Source: Nakaseomyces glabratus
Lineage: Eukaryota > Ascomycota > Saccharomycetes > Saccharomycetales > Saccharomycetaceae
DNA: 64,000 nt
Reading direction: 5' to 3'
Assembly: GCF_010111755.1 (NCBI RefSeq)
Contig: NC_088959.1
Coordinates: 62,001 to 126,000, forward strand
The notes under the pieces are model-generated. The model was not told the DNA's origin. It did not search any database and saw nothing but the letters and a program-made list of their open reading frames with translations. This document shows, piece after piece, positions 21,123 to 31,378 of the stretch (its first letter is position 1; every line of letters begins with the position of its first letter). Both the position numbers and the translations under genes were made by a program.

Positions 21123-22154
21123 CTAATCCATCTTATATACGTTTGAGTTATCCCAACCTTTTTCTCCAAGTAGTCCTTCTATCGGGCCTTGTGAAGTATC
21201 GTATTTTGCGCCAGCCACAGTTGTTATGTACCCTTCTGGGCCGCAAACTATGGATGTATCTAGATTTCCAGCGTTGGAAGTATTAGGTCCAGGAATCAAT
21301 TGTTTAAAATCAATAATGTTATCGCCTTTAGATGTCTCGAATAAGTGGTAAGTTATTTTATTTTGTTGCGCTAGTCCATTAACAAGATGATAGAGGCATC
21401 CTAATTCCTGGATGGACTTGCAAGAATGAAATAGTGTCATATTGTAGTTGAACTGTCCATAAGGATTTAATATCGGTTGTAGTGCTGTAACAATACCTGT
21501 ACCACCGGCAAAAAAAGGAACGTTTGATAATTGAGTTTTATTTATAAGGGTACTTCCGTTAGCATCTCTATGATGCTTGGATAAGTCGTTTCGGAACTTG
21601 TAATCGATAAATGGCCCTCTTAATTCAAGAGTGCTCCCCACAGGCAATGACTTTATCCAGCGAGCTACTTCACCGTTATTGTAACTCTTAATGTAGAACA
21701 ATAGCTTTTTAGATTCTACTGGATCATTTAAGTCTAGAGGAACAATATTTCCATTGCTCTTGAGTTGTAACGGCAATGGTGTGTAATTTCTGACTACCAT
21801 TATTTCTGGCTGCTTAACTTCAATCGACCAGAGTATATTTCTTTCCAGTTCTTTCCACAAGTTCACGTTCTGCCTTTTGAGTGGAGTTAGTTCGATTAAA
21901 TAATGGCAATTATCAATATCATGTCTGCGTGTTATTTTATATTCTGTGAAGTCATTCGGACTCAACTCTTTAGTTTTAGTAAATGTCTCAACGTATTTCT
22001 GCTTGATGAGATCCTTATAAGTCCAGGTGACAAAGGCTGAGGCTGATAATATAATAGAATATCCTATTATAGACCTCTTAGAAAAACTTCTCTTAATTGG
22101 ACTAACGCTCGAGATGGTCCTCCTACCACAGAGAGCTTGATACCCTTTCAACAT
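21123..22154 (-). CDS. CYC2: Mitochondrial flavoprotein needed for cytochrome c haem attachment
   Basis: 343 residues (S. cerevisiae Cyc2 has 366). The N-terminus is basic (about residues 1-30) and is followed by a membrane segment, IIGYSIILSASAFVTWTY, consistent with an inner-membrane protein facing the intermembrane space. The body resembles ferredoxin-reductase folds: a LRGPFIDYKF FAD-side motif and FFAGGTGIVTALQPIL, a GGTG nucleotide-binding turn. Cyc2 is a redox partner of the haem lyase Cyc3 in attaching haem to apocytochrome c. Its substrate gene CYC1 lies in this window at 54.6 kb. Position between HIR2 and PEP12 matches YOR037W. Confidence 0.92.
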   Translation of the reverse strand: MLKGYQALCGRRTISSVSPIKRSFSKRSIIGYSIILSASAFVTWTYKDLIKQKYVETFTKTKELSPNDFTEYKITRRHDIDNCHYLIELTPLKRQNVNLWKELERNILWSIEVKQPEIMVVRNYTPLPLQLKSNGNIVPLDLNDPVESKKLLFYIKSYNNGEVARWIKSLPVGSTLELRGPFIDYKFRNDLSKHHRDANGSTLINKTQLSNVPFFAGGTGIVTALQPILNPYGQFNYNMTLFHSCKSIQELGCLYHLVNGLAQQNKITYHLFETSKGDNIIDFKQLIPGPNTSNAGNLDTSIVCGPEGYITTVAGAKYDTSQGPIEGLLGEKGWDNSNVYKMD

Positions 22155-22519
22155 AGTCTTGGATCGGGAAGAAATCTATTTTGATTATGATTCCTTTTAA
22201 TTGTCATATTATTTCTATGTGAGCTTATTATCGATTAATTCAGGATTTGATGATCATTTGCATTCAAATTTGAAGTCATCGGGTATCGGGTTCTGTGTGG
22301 GAATGATGCAATCGAGATAAAATATGACTTGATAGATTTAGCAGTAAATATATGTATGAGAAAGTTTGAATATACTATTTAATAATACTTGATGTTAGAC
22401 ACTTAAAAATTACAAGCAAGCTAAAGAGTGCAATGAAAATAAAAAGTTCACCTTTGGAAAACCAGTTCCAAGGTAGTTGCGTTTTTTACAATCTTATCGA
22501 ATTCTTGGTAATGCCAACT
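22155..22519. other. Intergenic: CYC2 promoter and PEP12 3' flank
   Basis: 365 bp AT-rich, no gene or strong motif seen. Confidence 0.55.
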
Positions 22520-23368
22520 CTAGATTACTATTAAAATCATCAGTATTAGCATCACGACAAGTATCATCAGAAAATACAAGCAGTACCTGCTGCTACGTTT
22601 TTGCATTCTATTTGCTTTGTTGAGTTCTTGGGATGCACCTGCAGTATTTTCAACTGCGGAATATATGTTGGCTTCTATGTTATCGACCATCATACCTTGG
22701 TGAGTTATTACAGCCCCCAGATCCTTGAATATACCGTTAAGCTCTGTGATACCTCTCTCGATATTTGTGATCTCTTCATCTCTTTCTTGAATGAGCCTCT
22801 GCTGATAAGCAAACTCTTCATTGTTGATAGGTTCTCTCTCGATAACGAAGTTCACTTGACGTTGAGCTGTATTATCATTATTTGTCTGATGTGATTCTTC
22901 ATCTTCTTGTAACAGTGCTGTCCAGTTTTGTTCTTCATTCAATTTGCCTCTTGCTTCCGCATTTATGGACTTGATAATCTTCGAGAACTGCTGTTGTGCT
23001 GTTTGAGATTCTTGTATTGAGAATCTTGAGTCTCTAATTAGCTTGTCTCTGGCTATAATTTGTGGCTTATCGAGCTCAGAGTCCTCGATGTTGTCAATCT
23101 CTTTCACATCTTCGTTTACATTCTTTAAAAGCTCATTAACCACCTCTATATTAGTTAAAGCCTTCTTATTGATGTTTTGAACAACGTTGGCATTGACATC
23201 TATGTCAGAATTATCCAAGAACCGAGACAAGGACTCGGTGAACTGCCTCAGTGTCGAGACCCGGCCGTTAACCTCAAATAACTCGCTGGAAATCTTGTCT
23301 TTTAGCTCTTCAAACCGGGGACAGTCTCTGAACATGGGAGAAGACTCCCTCTCCTCATATGAATCCAT
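22520..23368 (-). CDS. PEP12: Endosomal/vacuolar syntaxin (Qa-SNARE)
   Basis: 282 residues. The SNARE motif (about 190-250) reads QERDEEITNIERGITELNG with a central glutamine in ITHQGMMVD, the zero-layer residue of Qa-SNAREs. A C-terminal membrane anchor (YCLYFLMILVVMLILMILIV) follows with almost no lumenal tail. The N-terminal part (about 15-130) forms the Habc three-helix region. Pep12 is the t-SNARE for Golgi-to-late-endosome traffic and vacuole inheritance. Synteny CYC2-PEP12-SHE4 equals YOR037W-036W-035C, which separates it from the paralogue Vam3. Confidence 0.95.
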   Translation of the reverse strand: MDSYEERESSPMFRDCPRFEELKDKISSELFEVNGRVSTLRQFTESLSRFLDNSDIDVNANVVQNINKKALTNIEVVNELLKNVNEDVKEIDNIEDSELDKPQIIARDKLIRDSRFSIQESQTAQQQFSKIIKSINAEARGKLNEEQNWTALLQEDEESHQTNNDNTAQRQVNFVIEREPINNEEFAYQQRLIQERDEEITNIERGITELNGIFKDLGAVITHQGMMVDNIEANIYSAVENTAGASQELNKANRMQKRSSRYCLYFLMILVVMLILMILIVI

Positions 23369-23844
23369 TTCCGTAATCTGTCTGTCAAACCGCTAGTTTT
23401 AACACTTTCCCCTATTAATAAAGCTCGTAAAATACTAATAGCTTTTAAAACTTCCTTCTCTCAAAGTTAAATTCCAGTAGTGTTAGCCTTCAAATTTGTT
23501 TTATGACTGAATGTACTCCTCTGCTGTACATAAAACAGCCAATATATAACTTTTAAACAGTATTAACGTTGAAGAGTGGCTTTTTTGACACTTTAATATG
23601 CGATGATCCGATTTTCTGCCAAAGTTGCCCGACGATGAGCATGAAGGGGATCGCATCCCTACAAAATATATACAATATAGGAAATGAGTAGTCAAATTTT
23701 GGGCAAGTTACATCAATTGTAACTGTCAATATTACTAGTGACAGTGACCTAAGGTTTGCTTTATTAATTGCTGGTTAAGAGTGGAGGGAAGAGGCCAAAA
23801 AAAGCTGGTACTGCAGAGTTACATTTGAAAGCGGAACCGCAGTA
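23369..23844. promoter_or_regulatory. Divergent PEP12/SHE4 promoter region
   Basis: 476 bp, no gene. No strong motif recognised. Confidence 0.5.
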
Positions 23845-26196
23845 ATGTCTGTAAGTAAAGATGCTATAGAAACACTCTGTGAGGAGCTGGACAAATCTGC
23901 TACTATTTCAATTGATGAAAAGAGCTATCAGGAGGCTTTAGATGAGATTAAAGATATAATTGTACGTAAGAAGAGGGTAGCGAGTGCGCAATTACCTGAG
24001 ATCGAGAAGGTTTTGATTAGATCGTACCAGGATCATACTGAGAGCAAGAAATTCCTGCGAGAAATTATTAAAAGTAATGTGGGTAAAGCATTAGATCTTT
24101 TTGAGATGTTAAGTTTACCGTCTATACATGTTCTAGTTGGTATTTTCTTTGACAGTGAAGAGACCATGGTTTTATTAGATGAGCTGAGAACTAGGATTCA
24201 TTATGGAGAGGACCCCAATATAAAATACCTTTTGTCGATTGTGCTGCAATTGCTCTCGAAGTTCACCTATGTGTTTAACGATTTCTCATTTTTAGTCAGA
24301 GATTTGTGTCTGCGATGCAGAGAACCGGATGTCTCGCCAATGATGCTGTTAATCTTTACGCAGTTAAATTATAGATACCCTGATGAATTCAAAGTAAAAT
24401 TTCTAGAAACTATGGATGTACTGATAATGGAAGCTGAGGAGGATATAGGCGACGAACCTCTATGCCTAATTGTGGAGATACTGACGGAATTGTATCCCTC
24501 TCTAACAGGACTATGTTCCGAGGTCCTGTTAACTAGGGGTGCAGGCAAAATGCTCAAAGAAAGGGCTACAAGCGAGGACAGCGATAAAAACTTTAGAAGT
24601 AAGTTATTGAAGCTGCTATCGATCGCATGTATAGATGAAACTGTACGAGTTCATATTAGTGAAAAATATATCGAAACTCTGGAAACCTCAATGCAGTTTT
24701 CTGAATATAAGGTTTTGGCTGCACTTGTTTTGATCAAGACATGGTCTTTCTTGAAACTTAAGCACATTGATATTAACAAACTGGCATCGATATTAGTGGA
24801 TAATTTTTTGGATAGTGCAGTCTTAGAATCGGAAGATACGGAAACAAGGGATAGTAATCAGACCCTAGTCTACACTATTGAAGGTTTAGCTTATTTAACC
24901 CTGAAAGTTCCCATTAAAAGAATGCTAAGAATTCATGAAGTTTTTAGAAATGAAATCATCAAGCTAGCAAAAAAGGAATCAGGTACTAACCCCAACTATT
25001 TTGGGATATTGATAATAATTGCAAATTTGACAGCTTTGCCCAATGATAAGACTAATCCGACAAATCAAACTCATTCTGGATCGATGGCTCAGTTGAGCAT
25101 GTATGCTAATATGGGAGCTGATACGAATAAATTGAAAGATAACGTTCCTGATTCAGAAGAAGAAGTAAAAGAATTTCAAGAGAAATTTATACTAAAAAAG
25201 GATCTTCTTGCTGATATGAAAACAAAGTTCAACGATATGTCTCCAGGATCCAAACAACAATACATGAGGATAGTGTATAATATGACAAGGGTAAAGGAGA
25301 ATATATCGTCATGTGTCCAACAAGGGGTGACTACAAATATTCTTGAGTATTTGGTTAGTAAACAAGATAAGGGTGTAGCAGTTAGGCTACTAGCATACCG
25401 ATCACTGACTAGAATTTTAATCTCTACAGATCCAGCTTTAATTTTCAATAAGTACTCACCACTAAATGCCATTCCATTTTTATTTGATTTAATTGGTACT
25501 ACGGAATCTGGCGAGGAAACTCAAGAAAAGATAGAACTAAACCCTTTACTAGAAAATGATGACAATATTGAAGTATTAGATCGCTATGAAGCTCTATTGG
25601 CATTAACAAACTTGGCAGCTACTCCAACTTCTAATGGGGAGGAGATTTGTAAATCGATTTCTAATACACCAAAATATTGGAATTCAATAGTAAATTTGAT
25701 GCTAAATGAGAATCTATTGATTCAAAGATCGACTCTGGAACTGATCAGCAATCTCATGAGTCATCCACTTCCAGTGGCTGCCAAGTTTTTCAATTTTTCT
25801 AACCCTCAGAGTTTGCGTAATTTCAACACACTAGTACAATTGATTGAGCTGGACGATATAGCTTCTCAAAGAGCAATCGCTGCTTTGTTCGCAAATATTG
25901 TTATTTCTGTGCCATTCATATCTGAGGAGTTGTACGAGAAAGATGTTCTTATTAGCAGAGCTATTCGAATATTGAATGATCAAAATGATGATATTGAATT
26001 AACCCAAAGATTAATAATATTTTTCTATGGATTATTTGAATATGCTCCTGAAAAGCCTGAGAGTCAGAAAGCCAAGGAAAAGAATTTGTTTAAAAATGCA
26101 AACCTCAGAAAAGCATTGGAAAAGTCTCTGGTAAACCAAAATGTTGGGGGAGAATACAAGGATGCTATTCCTACAATGTTGGCTTTGATGTCATAA
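23845..26196 (+). CDS. SHE4: UCS-domain myosin chaperone
   Basis: 783 residues (S. cerevisiae She4 has 789). It is an all-helical, armadillo-like repeat protein with the UCS myosin-binding domain in the C-terminal two-thirds (for example LLAYRSLTRILISTDPALIF and EALLALTNLAATP). She4 folds and stabilises the motor domains of myosins Myo1-5 and is needed for endocytosis, actin polarity and ASH1 mRNA transport. It lacks the TPR domain of animal UNC-45, as do all fungal members. Convergent with PSY2, with 145 bp between stops. AKR2 (YOR034C), its S. cerevisiae neighbour, is absent. Confidence 0.95.
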   Translation: MSVSKDAIETLCEELDKSATISIDEKSYQEALDEIKDIIVRKKRVASAQLPEIEKVLIRSYQDHTESKKFLREIIKSNVGKALDLFEMLSLPSIHVLVGIFFDSEETMVLLDELRTRIHYGEDPNIKYLLSIVLQLLSKFTYVFNDFSFLVRDLCLRCREPDVSPMMLLIFTQLNYRYPDEFKVKFLETMDVLIMEAEEDIGDEPLCLIVEILTELYPSLTGLCSEVLLTRGAGKMLKERATSEDSDKNFRSKLLKLLSIACIDETVRVHISEKYIETLETSMQFSEYKVLAALVLIKTWSFLKLKHIDINKLASILVDNFLDSAVLESEDTETRDSNQTLVYTIEGLAYLTLKVPIKRMLRIHEVFRNEIIKLAKKESGTNPNYFGILIIIANLTALPNDKTNPTNQTHSGSMAQLSMYANMGADTNKLKDNVPDSEEEVKEFQEKFILKKDLLADMKTKFNDMSPGSKQQYMRIVYNMTRVKENISSCVQQGVTTNILEYLVSKQDKGVAVRLLAYRSLTRILISTDPALIFNKYSPLNAIPFLFDLIGTTESGEETQEKIELNPLLENDDNIEVLDRYEALLALTNLAATPTSNGEEICKSISNTPKYWNSIVNLMLNENLLIQRSTLELISNLMSHPLPVAAKFFNFSNPQSLRNFNTLVQLIELDDIASQRAIAALFANIVISVPFISEELYEKDVLISRAIRILNDQNDDIELTQRLIIFFYGLFEYAPEKPESQKAKEKNLFKNANLRKALEKSLVNQNVGGEYKDAIPTMLALMS

Positions 26197-26341
26197 ATTC
26201 GTCAATATCTATGTTATCAATTATATATTACTTGTAAGATATAATTACAAACTTTTAAGTGAACTTGTATAAATGCAACTTTATTACAACTTTACGAGCA
26301 ATGGTATCATTAGCTATTAGGAAATGGCTCCCTTATCGAGT

Positions 26342-28870
26342 TTATACAGCGTTATCATAAGCTGCAGGACTGCCAACCAAGCAGGTAGCTGGTTGTGAAT
26401 CAGTTGAAGAGGCACGATCATCGATATGGGTTTCAAAACTATTATAATTCATGACTTTGTTTTTGCTAAGTTGTCCCTTTTTACCATTATTTATTTTATC
26501 TCCGTCGAAATCGTTAACATTATCGGCACTTATTTTCCTTTTTTTACCGTTAGGTAGTAATTTACTATGTTCCTTATATTGTTCACGAAGTTGTTTGACA
26601 AACGTGATGTAAAGTAATTTATCCAAAACCTCTGGGTATTTATCATTAATATGTTTGTTTAACATAGTAAAATTACTGCTGGGAATAGAACCAGACCTCC
26701 GGTGTAGTTCTGTAGCGTTTATGTTGTAGGCATTATCAGAGTAGTTAAACAGTTCCGAATCATCCTTAAAAACATGGCACTCTGATGCAATGATTCTAAA
26801 AAAATCTTGAAGAGCCGAATTGGCTAGATTATCTTCAAGCAGATGTTCCTCCATCAGTTTCATAATAGGGGAATACAGCTCGTTACTAATCATATGTCTG
26901 TGGTAATATTTGTCATCCAGACAGATGATATTTTTTATGCATCTCAGTGCAGTTAATCGTAATTGTAGCCTGTAACCAGGGTTTATTAGGTTACTAATTG
27001 AATCTAATATCCCATTTTCTAAAACAAACTTTCGTGAGATTAACCTTTCATGTTCACTGCAAATAAAAGATACCAACTTCACAAGGTGTATCATTAATAC
27101 ATCATCATTAACATATTTCTGCCTTTCTTCATCTGACATACAATTGTTCTCTATTAATGGGCCAAAGAGTTTGGGAGCTATCTGAATATAGAATTGTTTG
27201 AAATACTCCGCTATTTGGTTTTCTAATTGTTGAGAACTATTCAAGGTAAATGGAGGTATTTTTGACATGCCGGTTTGTTCTTGAAAATCATCATCCAAGT
27301 TATTGGAATCTTTTCTGAGTAAGATATTATCATCAAAATCTAGCCCGTTATCCAGTTGGTTATCAAATCCATCTCCTATGCAACCTTCAGGATGTAGTAA
27401 GGTATTCAGTGCCTGAACCACCTGTTCTCGAAGTCCAGGATTGTTGTCTGTAAGTAAAATTGTAGATAAAATTTCTAATAGCGTTAGATCAACCGTTGCG
27501 TTTGCTTCAGAACTTTTGGCTTCATTTTGATTACCATTCAAACAAAGTGATTGTCGGTCGTTATGCTGTGAGATTTCTTTTTGAACGTTATGAATGAGTA
27601 ATATATCGTGTTCAACAATGGCTATTATTGTGTCAGTGGCTAATATTCTAAGGTTATTATCTTTCTCGAAGTTGAACGCATAATCAAGTAGATTAAACAA
27701 CCCCTTCTTGACAAGCACTTTGTAAAATTTACTTTTGTCCATGTGCTCTAAATTTCTTGACATTTGGATACATTGATGAAGTAATTTGATACCCTCTTTT
27801 CTTTTTTGAATAAGGTCGGTTGACTCATCTGTGAGCTCGGAGTTGTATATTTTATCCTTCGAGTAGAGTTGTAGTAGATTATCTAGAAATGGGTCTGTCT
27901 GAAGTGAATCTATTATGCATGTCTCAAGGTCTAGTATTATATCAGTTATCAGACCGAGGTTGTTATCATCAAGGAATTGGACAAGTACTACATCTTTTAG
28001 AAATTGTAGTCTGAAGCATTTTTTAATTACAGTTTTCAGTTCTTCATTTTCTAATGGTATTATTTCTTTGAAACTTGGAGCTTCGGATTCCAAACATTTC
28101 CTATGGTTAGCTTTAGACGTTGGGAACTCGGTGTCGTATTCTAATATACCTACCACGCCCATTATTCTCTTATCTTCCACTAGGGACTCTATAATATCTC
28201 TCTGGTTATAAAGTATCATGGTCTTCAGTATGTTGCTAATGAGAAACAAGTCTCGCGGTATCTTTTCAGTTTCAGCTTTATGGAAGTGAGCTATCAGCAG
28301 GTCGATGTAGTTGTTCTTTAGGACATACTCTACTGTTTCTGTTTTCAAGTATTCAAACGCAGTATTGTCGTTTAGAATTTTCAATGCATCCAGTAGTGTT
28401 GTAGTGTTCTGTTTTGTTTCTATTGATGGCAGCGCCACAGGGCCGGTGATTATTTCATGTATGGACCCCATGCCGTTATCAACCGACTTCACTGCCACGA
28501 GAGATATGTTTGGTTCTATTGACCGCTGCACATTTACGACAAATTCGCATAGTGTGTCGCAACCGAGACTCTCCTCAAAGCTCAGGGCGATATCCTTGCC
28601 TTCGACATCCTTCCAAACAATCAGCGTCTCCTCCTGTCGCTGGTACTCTATGTTGCCTTCTAGTTTCGACCGCAGGAGCACTTGGTGTGGCTCATTCTCG
28701 TTAGTCACCAGCAGGAAAGCCTCCTCCCGCTTATTATCCACCAGCTCCGTGGACACCACTTCACCGTGGCAGTATCCAGTACCTGTGTCCTTCCACTCGT
28801 TGTTCTCCAGCAGGTACACTTTCACACGCTTAGAGTCCGTCCTTGTGACGTTAGTCGAGTGCAACGTCAT
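26342..28870 (-). CDS. PSY2: Protein phosphatase 4 regulatory subunit 3 (SMEK family)
   Basis: 842 residues. Residues 1-120 form the EVH1/PH-like domain typical of the family (RVKVYLLENNEWKDTGTGYC). A SMK-1/DUF625 and ARM-repeat region follows to about residue 740, then a basic, disordered tail with NGKKRKIS, a likely nuclear signal. With Pph3 and Psy4 it forms the PP4 phosphatase that dephosphorylates gamma-H2A and Rad53 in recovery from DNA damage. In S. cerevisiae it is YNL201C; its place between SHE4 and PFY1 marks a junction between ancestral blocks. An acidic loop lies near residues 500-530. Confidence 0.94.
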   Translation of the reverse strand: MTLHSTNVTRTDSKRVKVYLLENNEWKDTGTGYCHGEVVSTELVDNKREEAFLLVTNENEPHQVLLRSKLEGNIEYQRQEETLIVWKDVEGKDIALSFEESLGCDTLCEFVVNVQRSIEPNISLVAVKSVDNGMGSIHEIITGPVALPSIETKQNTTTLLDALKILNDNTAFEYLKTETVEYVLKNNYIDLLIAHFHKAETEKIPRDLFLISNILKTMILYNQRDIIESLVEDKRIMGVVGILEYDTEFPTSKANHRKCLESEAPSFKEIIPLENEELKTVIKKCFRLQFLKDVVLVQFLDDNNLGLITDIILDLETCIIDSLQTDPFLDNLLQLYSKDKIYNSELTDESTDLIQKRKEGIKLLHQCIQMSRNLEHMDKSKFYKVLVKKGLFNLLDYAFNFEKDNNLRILATDTIIAIVEHDILLIHNVQKEISQHNDRQSLCLNGNQNEAKSSEANATVDLTLLEILSTILLTDNNPGLREQVVQALNTLLHPEGCIGDGFDNQLDNGLDFDDNILLRKDSNNLDDDFQEQTGMSKIPPFTLNSSQQLENQIAEYFKQFYIQIAPKLFGPLIENNCMSDEERQKYVNDDVLMIHLVKLVSFICSEHERLISRKFVLENGILDSISNLINPGYRLQLRLTALRCIKNIICLDDKYYHRHMISNELYSPIMKLMEEHLLEDNLANSALQDFFRIIASECHVFKDDSELFNYSDNAYNINATELHRRSGSIPSSNFTMLNKHINDKYPEVLDKLLYITFVKQLREQYKEHSKLLPNGKKRKISADNVNDFDGDKINNGKKGQLSKNKVMNYNSFETHIDDRASSTDSQPATCLVGSPAAYDNAV

Positions 28871-29348
28871 TATAGCCGTTTATAATTCAGTGGTCTTCTG
28901 AGGGTCTAAGTGCAGGTTAGTCGGGTAGAAAGAGTAGTGAAAGCTTCAAAAGCAACCTATTTGCCAATAAAATAATCTACGCTTCAAAAAAAAAAAAATA
29001 AAATAACATAACACCACGTCAAAAGGACTAGATGAGCTGGCGATTCCCGATATGTAATGATTACAATCGCCAAATTTTTGCAAAATCTAGTCTCGCCCGC
29101 AACAACGTAGATGCAGGAACCCGAAGTTCAAGGTGATCTTTCTCAACTTTCGTAATCTGTCAAGAACAAAGGCTTCGAAAATCCGTGCGGGACCACACCG
29201 ATACAAGGTTCTTTTGTTCAGGTGTTGTTGTGTATACTATCGTGTACCAAAGCACAACTTACAATACTGTGTCCTATCCCCTTTCAGTAGTCTATCTTAG
29301 ACTACTTTGTATGATAATAGAAACTTGTTGAATAGTCAGGACATTTAG

Positions 29349-29444
29349 CGGGTAATTGAACTGGTAGCTTCCGCACTGCCTGGGTTGTGAAGGTCCGGGT
29401 AAATACGTTTAGGTCCGGGTAAACCACTTATCAGGTCCGGGTAA
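29349..29444 (+). promoter_or_regulatory. Cluster of four Reb1-type sites
   Basis: CGGGTAA occurs at 29349-29355, and the stronger form CCGGGTAA at 29395-29402, 29415-29422 and 29437-29444, all in one orientation. The last three sit inside an aggtccgggtaaa repeat spaced 20 and 22 bp. TTACCCGG is the established Reb1 consensus; binding here is inferred. Confidence 0.75.
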
Positions 29445-30039
29445 ACACGTATAACATGATTATAGCAGTTTCTGTTGATATAGTCTAAAACGATCTTGTG
29501 GATCAGTTAGTTCTTGTGTCCAGTTATACTTAGAAGACATGATGATAAGATATTAATTCAAAACTCTAAGGGTATATTATACAAATTATACTGGTTATCC
29601 TTTTTCATTATACAGAATAAGATGCTAGAACTTAGGTTTAACTTCATAGACTAATGGAGATGAGGGCTCCTTTTATACCTTTTATCTTTGGCAGATAAAC
29701 TGGTTCTAAGAAGCCCTTATTCGGTTTCTTTTCTGATTAGTAATATTTTAGGTGAACAGAATTTTCACCTGTAAGATGACCATAGTCCGTTACCGGCCTA
29801 GTTATATCTTATCTTATCTTCTCCTTCGTTTATATACTTCTGTGCCTGTATGAGCGGTAATATAATGCCTGGTGTCATTGTCGTTTAAGACGCTCATATT
29901 CATGGCACGGTATAATCATATGATCATCTTCGTTTAGAATAATAAGTAGTTTCGAGTTTATCTCAACAAAGAGAGAAGGAAAAGGGCAAAAGCCATTAAC
30001 TGCACTATGTACGATTTTCTCATTAGGAGCAAGGGTAGA

Positions 30040-30097
30040 GTTACCCTCTCAAGAGGTTACCCTCTCAAGAGGTTCGCTTCTTAGAGGTTCGCTTCTT
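30040..30097. repeat. Tandem repeats in the PFY1 promoter
   Basis: Two near-identical units of 15-16 bp (gttaccctctcaaga) are followed by two of ggttcgcttctt(aga). All four share the ggtt-N-CTC/CTT-aga frame, so they are probably degenerate copies of one unit. Confidence 0.8.
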
Positions 30098-30169
30098 CCT
30101 TTCTGGCCTTCACTCCCCCCCACCGAGGCAGTTGGCTAAACTTGCAAATCGAGAATCGAGATTGTAAAG

Positions 30170-30177
30170 TATATAAA
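30170..30177 (+). promoter_or_regulatory. PFY1 TATA box
   Basis: TATATAAA 82 bp upstream of the PFY1 ATG. Confidence 0.6.
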
Positions 30178-30251
30178 AGAAGTGATTCTAAGTTTTACAT
30201 TTGTATAAACCTTCTTTCCTGATATCACCACATCAATTCCTATATTTCCAC

Positions 30252-31053
30252 ATGTCTTGGCAAGGTATGTTTTTTACTACTGTGCTTTCCCTCCCCCCAT
30301 TCTGAAACATTGGAATTACGCGGGTGGTTTAATCTTGAGTGTTAATCTTTTGACCTTATGAATTTAAGAACTCTCACTAAGGATTCTCTCTCTCTTCTTA
30401 CCAATTTGTGGTTTATGTGGTCTCAAGCATCGACTGATACTCATTATTAACTAAAAATTATTAGCATGAATTACTAACAATCTTTACTCAATTTTGATCT
30501 TTAAACAATTGAAAGAAGATTTATGAAGTGGAAAGGGGGGTTTCTGATTTTCAACTTTGCCCAATTGCAATATGAACCTTCAATCAATTAAGCGGTCTTA
30601 TGCTTTTGCTATAATCCCTGTGATTCCACCCCCTTTTTTTATTCCTTCTTCCATTTTGTATCAGATTTGAAACGCTCTTACTCAGCTTACACTGATAACC
30701 TACTAGCTACTGGTAAGGTCGACAAGGCCGTTATTTACTCTAAGGCCGGTGACGCCGTATGGGCCACTTCCGGTGGCTTGTCTCTACAGGCAAACGAAAT
30801 CAGTGAGATCGTTCAAGGTTTCGACAACCCAACCGGTTTGCAAAGCAACGGTCTACACATCCAAGGTCAGAAGTTTATGCTCCTTAGAGCCGACGACAGA
30901 AGTATCTACGGTAGACACGACGCAGAAGGTGTGGTTTGTGTCAGAACTAAGCAAACTGTTCTGATCGCACATTACCCTCCAACTGTTCAAGCAGGTGAAG
31001 CCACCAAGATCGTTGAACAATTAGCGGATTACTTGATCAGCGTCCAATACTAA
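30252..31053 (+). CDS. PFY1: Profilin (two exons: 30252-30264 and 30686-31053)
   Basis: Exon 1 is 13 nt, encoding Met-Ser-Trp-Gln and the first base of the next codon. Exon 2 restores [19 protein letters not shown] and gives 126 residues, the exact length of S. cerevisiae profilin and nearly the same sequence. The C-terminal helix [15 protein letters not shown] is the actin/poly-proline binding face. Profilin binds actin monomers, poly-proline (formins) and PIP2. The intron position after codon 4 matches the S. cerevisiae gene. An AG 21 nt further upstream would also keep the frame, adding seven residues (DLKRSYS); the downstream site is preferred because it recovers the family sequence. Confidence 0.96.
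30265..30685 (+). other. PFY1: Spliceosomal intron of PFY1
   Basis: 421 nt. Donor GTATGT at 30265-30270 and perfect branch site TACTAAC at 30472-30478. Preferred acceptor CAG ends at 30685, alternative CAG at 30664. A pyrimidine-rich tract (30628-30658) precedes the acceptors. Branch-to-acceptor distance is about 208 nt, long for this group. Confidence 0.9.
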
Positions 31054-31378
31054 GCTGAATGATACCACAGATTAATTATTTTGATATTTCCTTGGAGTCA
31101 CAGAAAAGCTGCACAACAAACTAAAAGCAATTGCTTTTATTCCCGTTTTTGTTGTAAAAGTATTTGCAAATTGAGTGCCATGCTTTTGTGATGCTTACAC
31201 CTGGTGCAACTAATAAAGAATAATTTATAAATATATATATATTTACTAACTAAAAAAAAAAAATATTAAACGAAACAAGATAAACTTCCCATATCGATTA
31301 TTAATTTTTTATAAGCTCTTGCTAACATTGTTTAATAATATATTAAACCTAATTTGTGTATATACGCGTTTGTAGCTT
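31054..31378. other. Intergenic between convergent PFY1 and GCY1
   Basis: 325 bp, AT-rich, with an (AT)n run near 31227-31240 and an A13 tract at 31251-31263. It serves as two 3' flanks; no gene seen. Confidence 0.6.

Larger units (their letters stand above)
28871..30251. promoter_or_regulatory. Divergent PSY2/PFY1 regulatory region
   Basis: 1.4 kb with no gene. It has a poly(A) tract at 28986-28998, four same-strand Reb1 cores (29349-29444), repeated CTTATC (GATA-factor) cores near 29806-29820, tandem repeats at 30040-30097 and a PFY1 TATA box at 30170-30177. Confidence 0.65.

Noticed and set aside
29539..29740. C/D snoRNA candidate (ATGATGA box)
   Set aside because: The first CTGA lies nearly 190 nt away and no terminal stem is visible.
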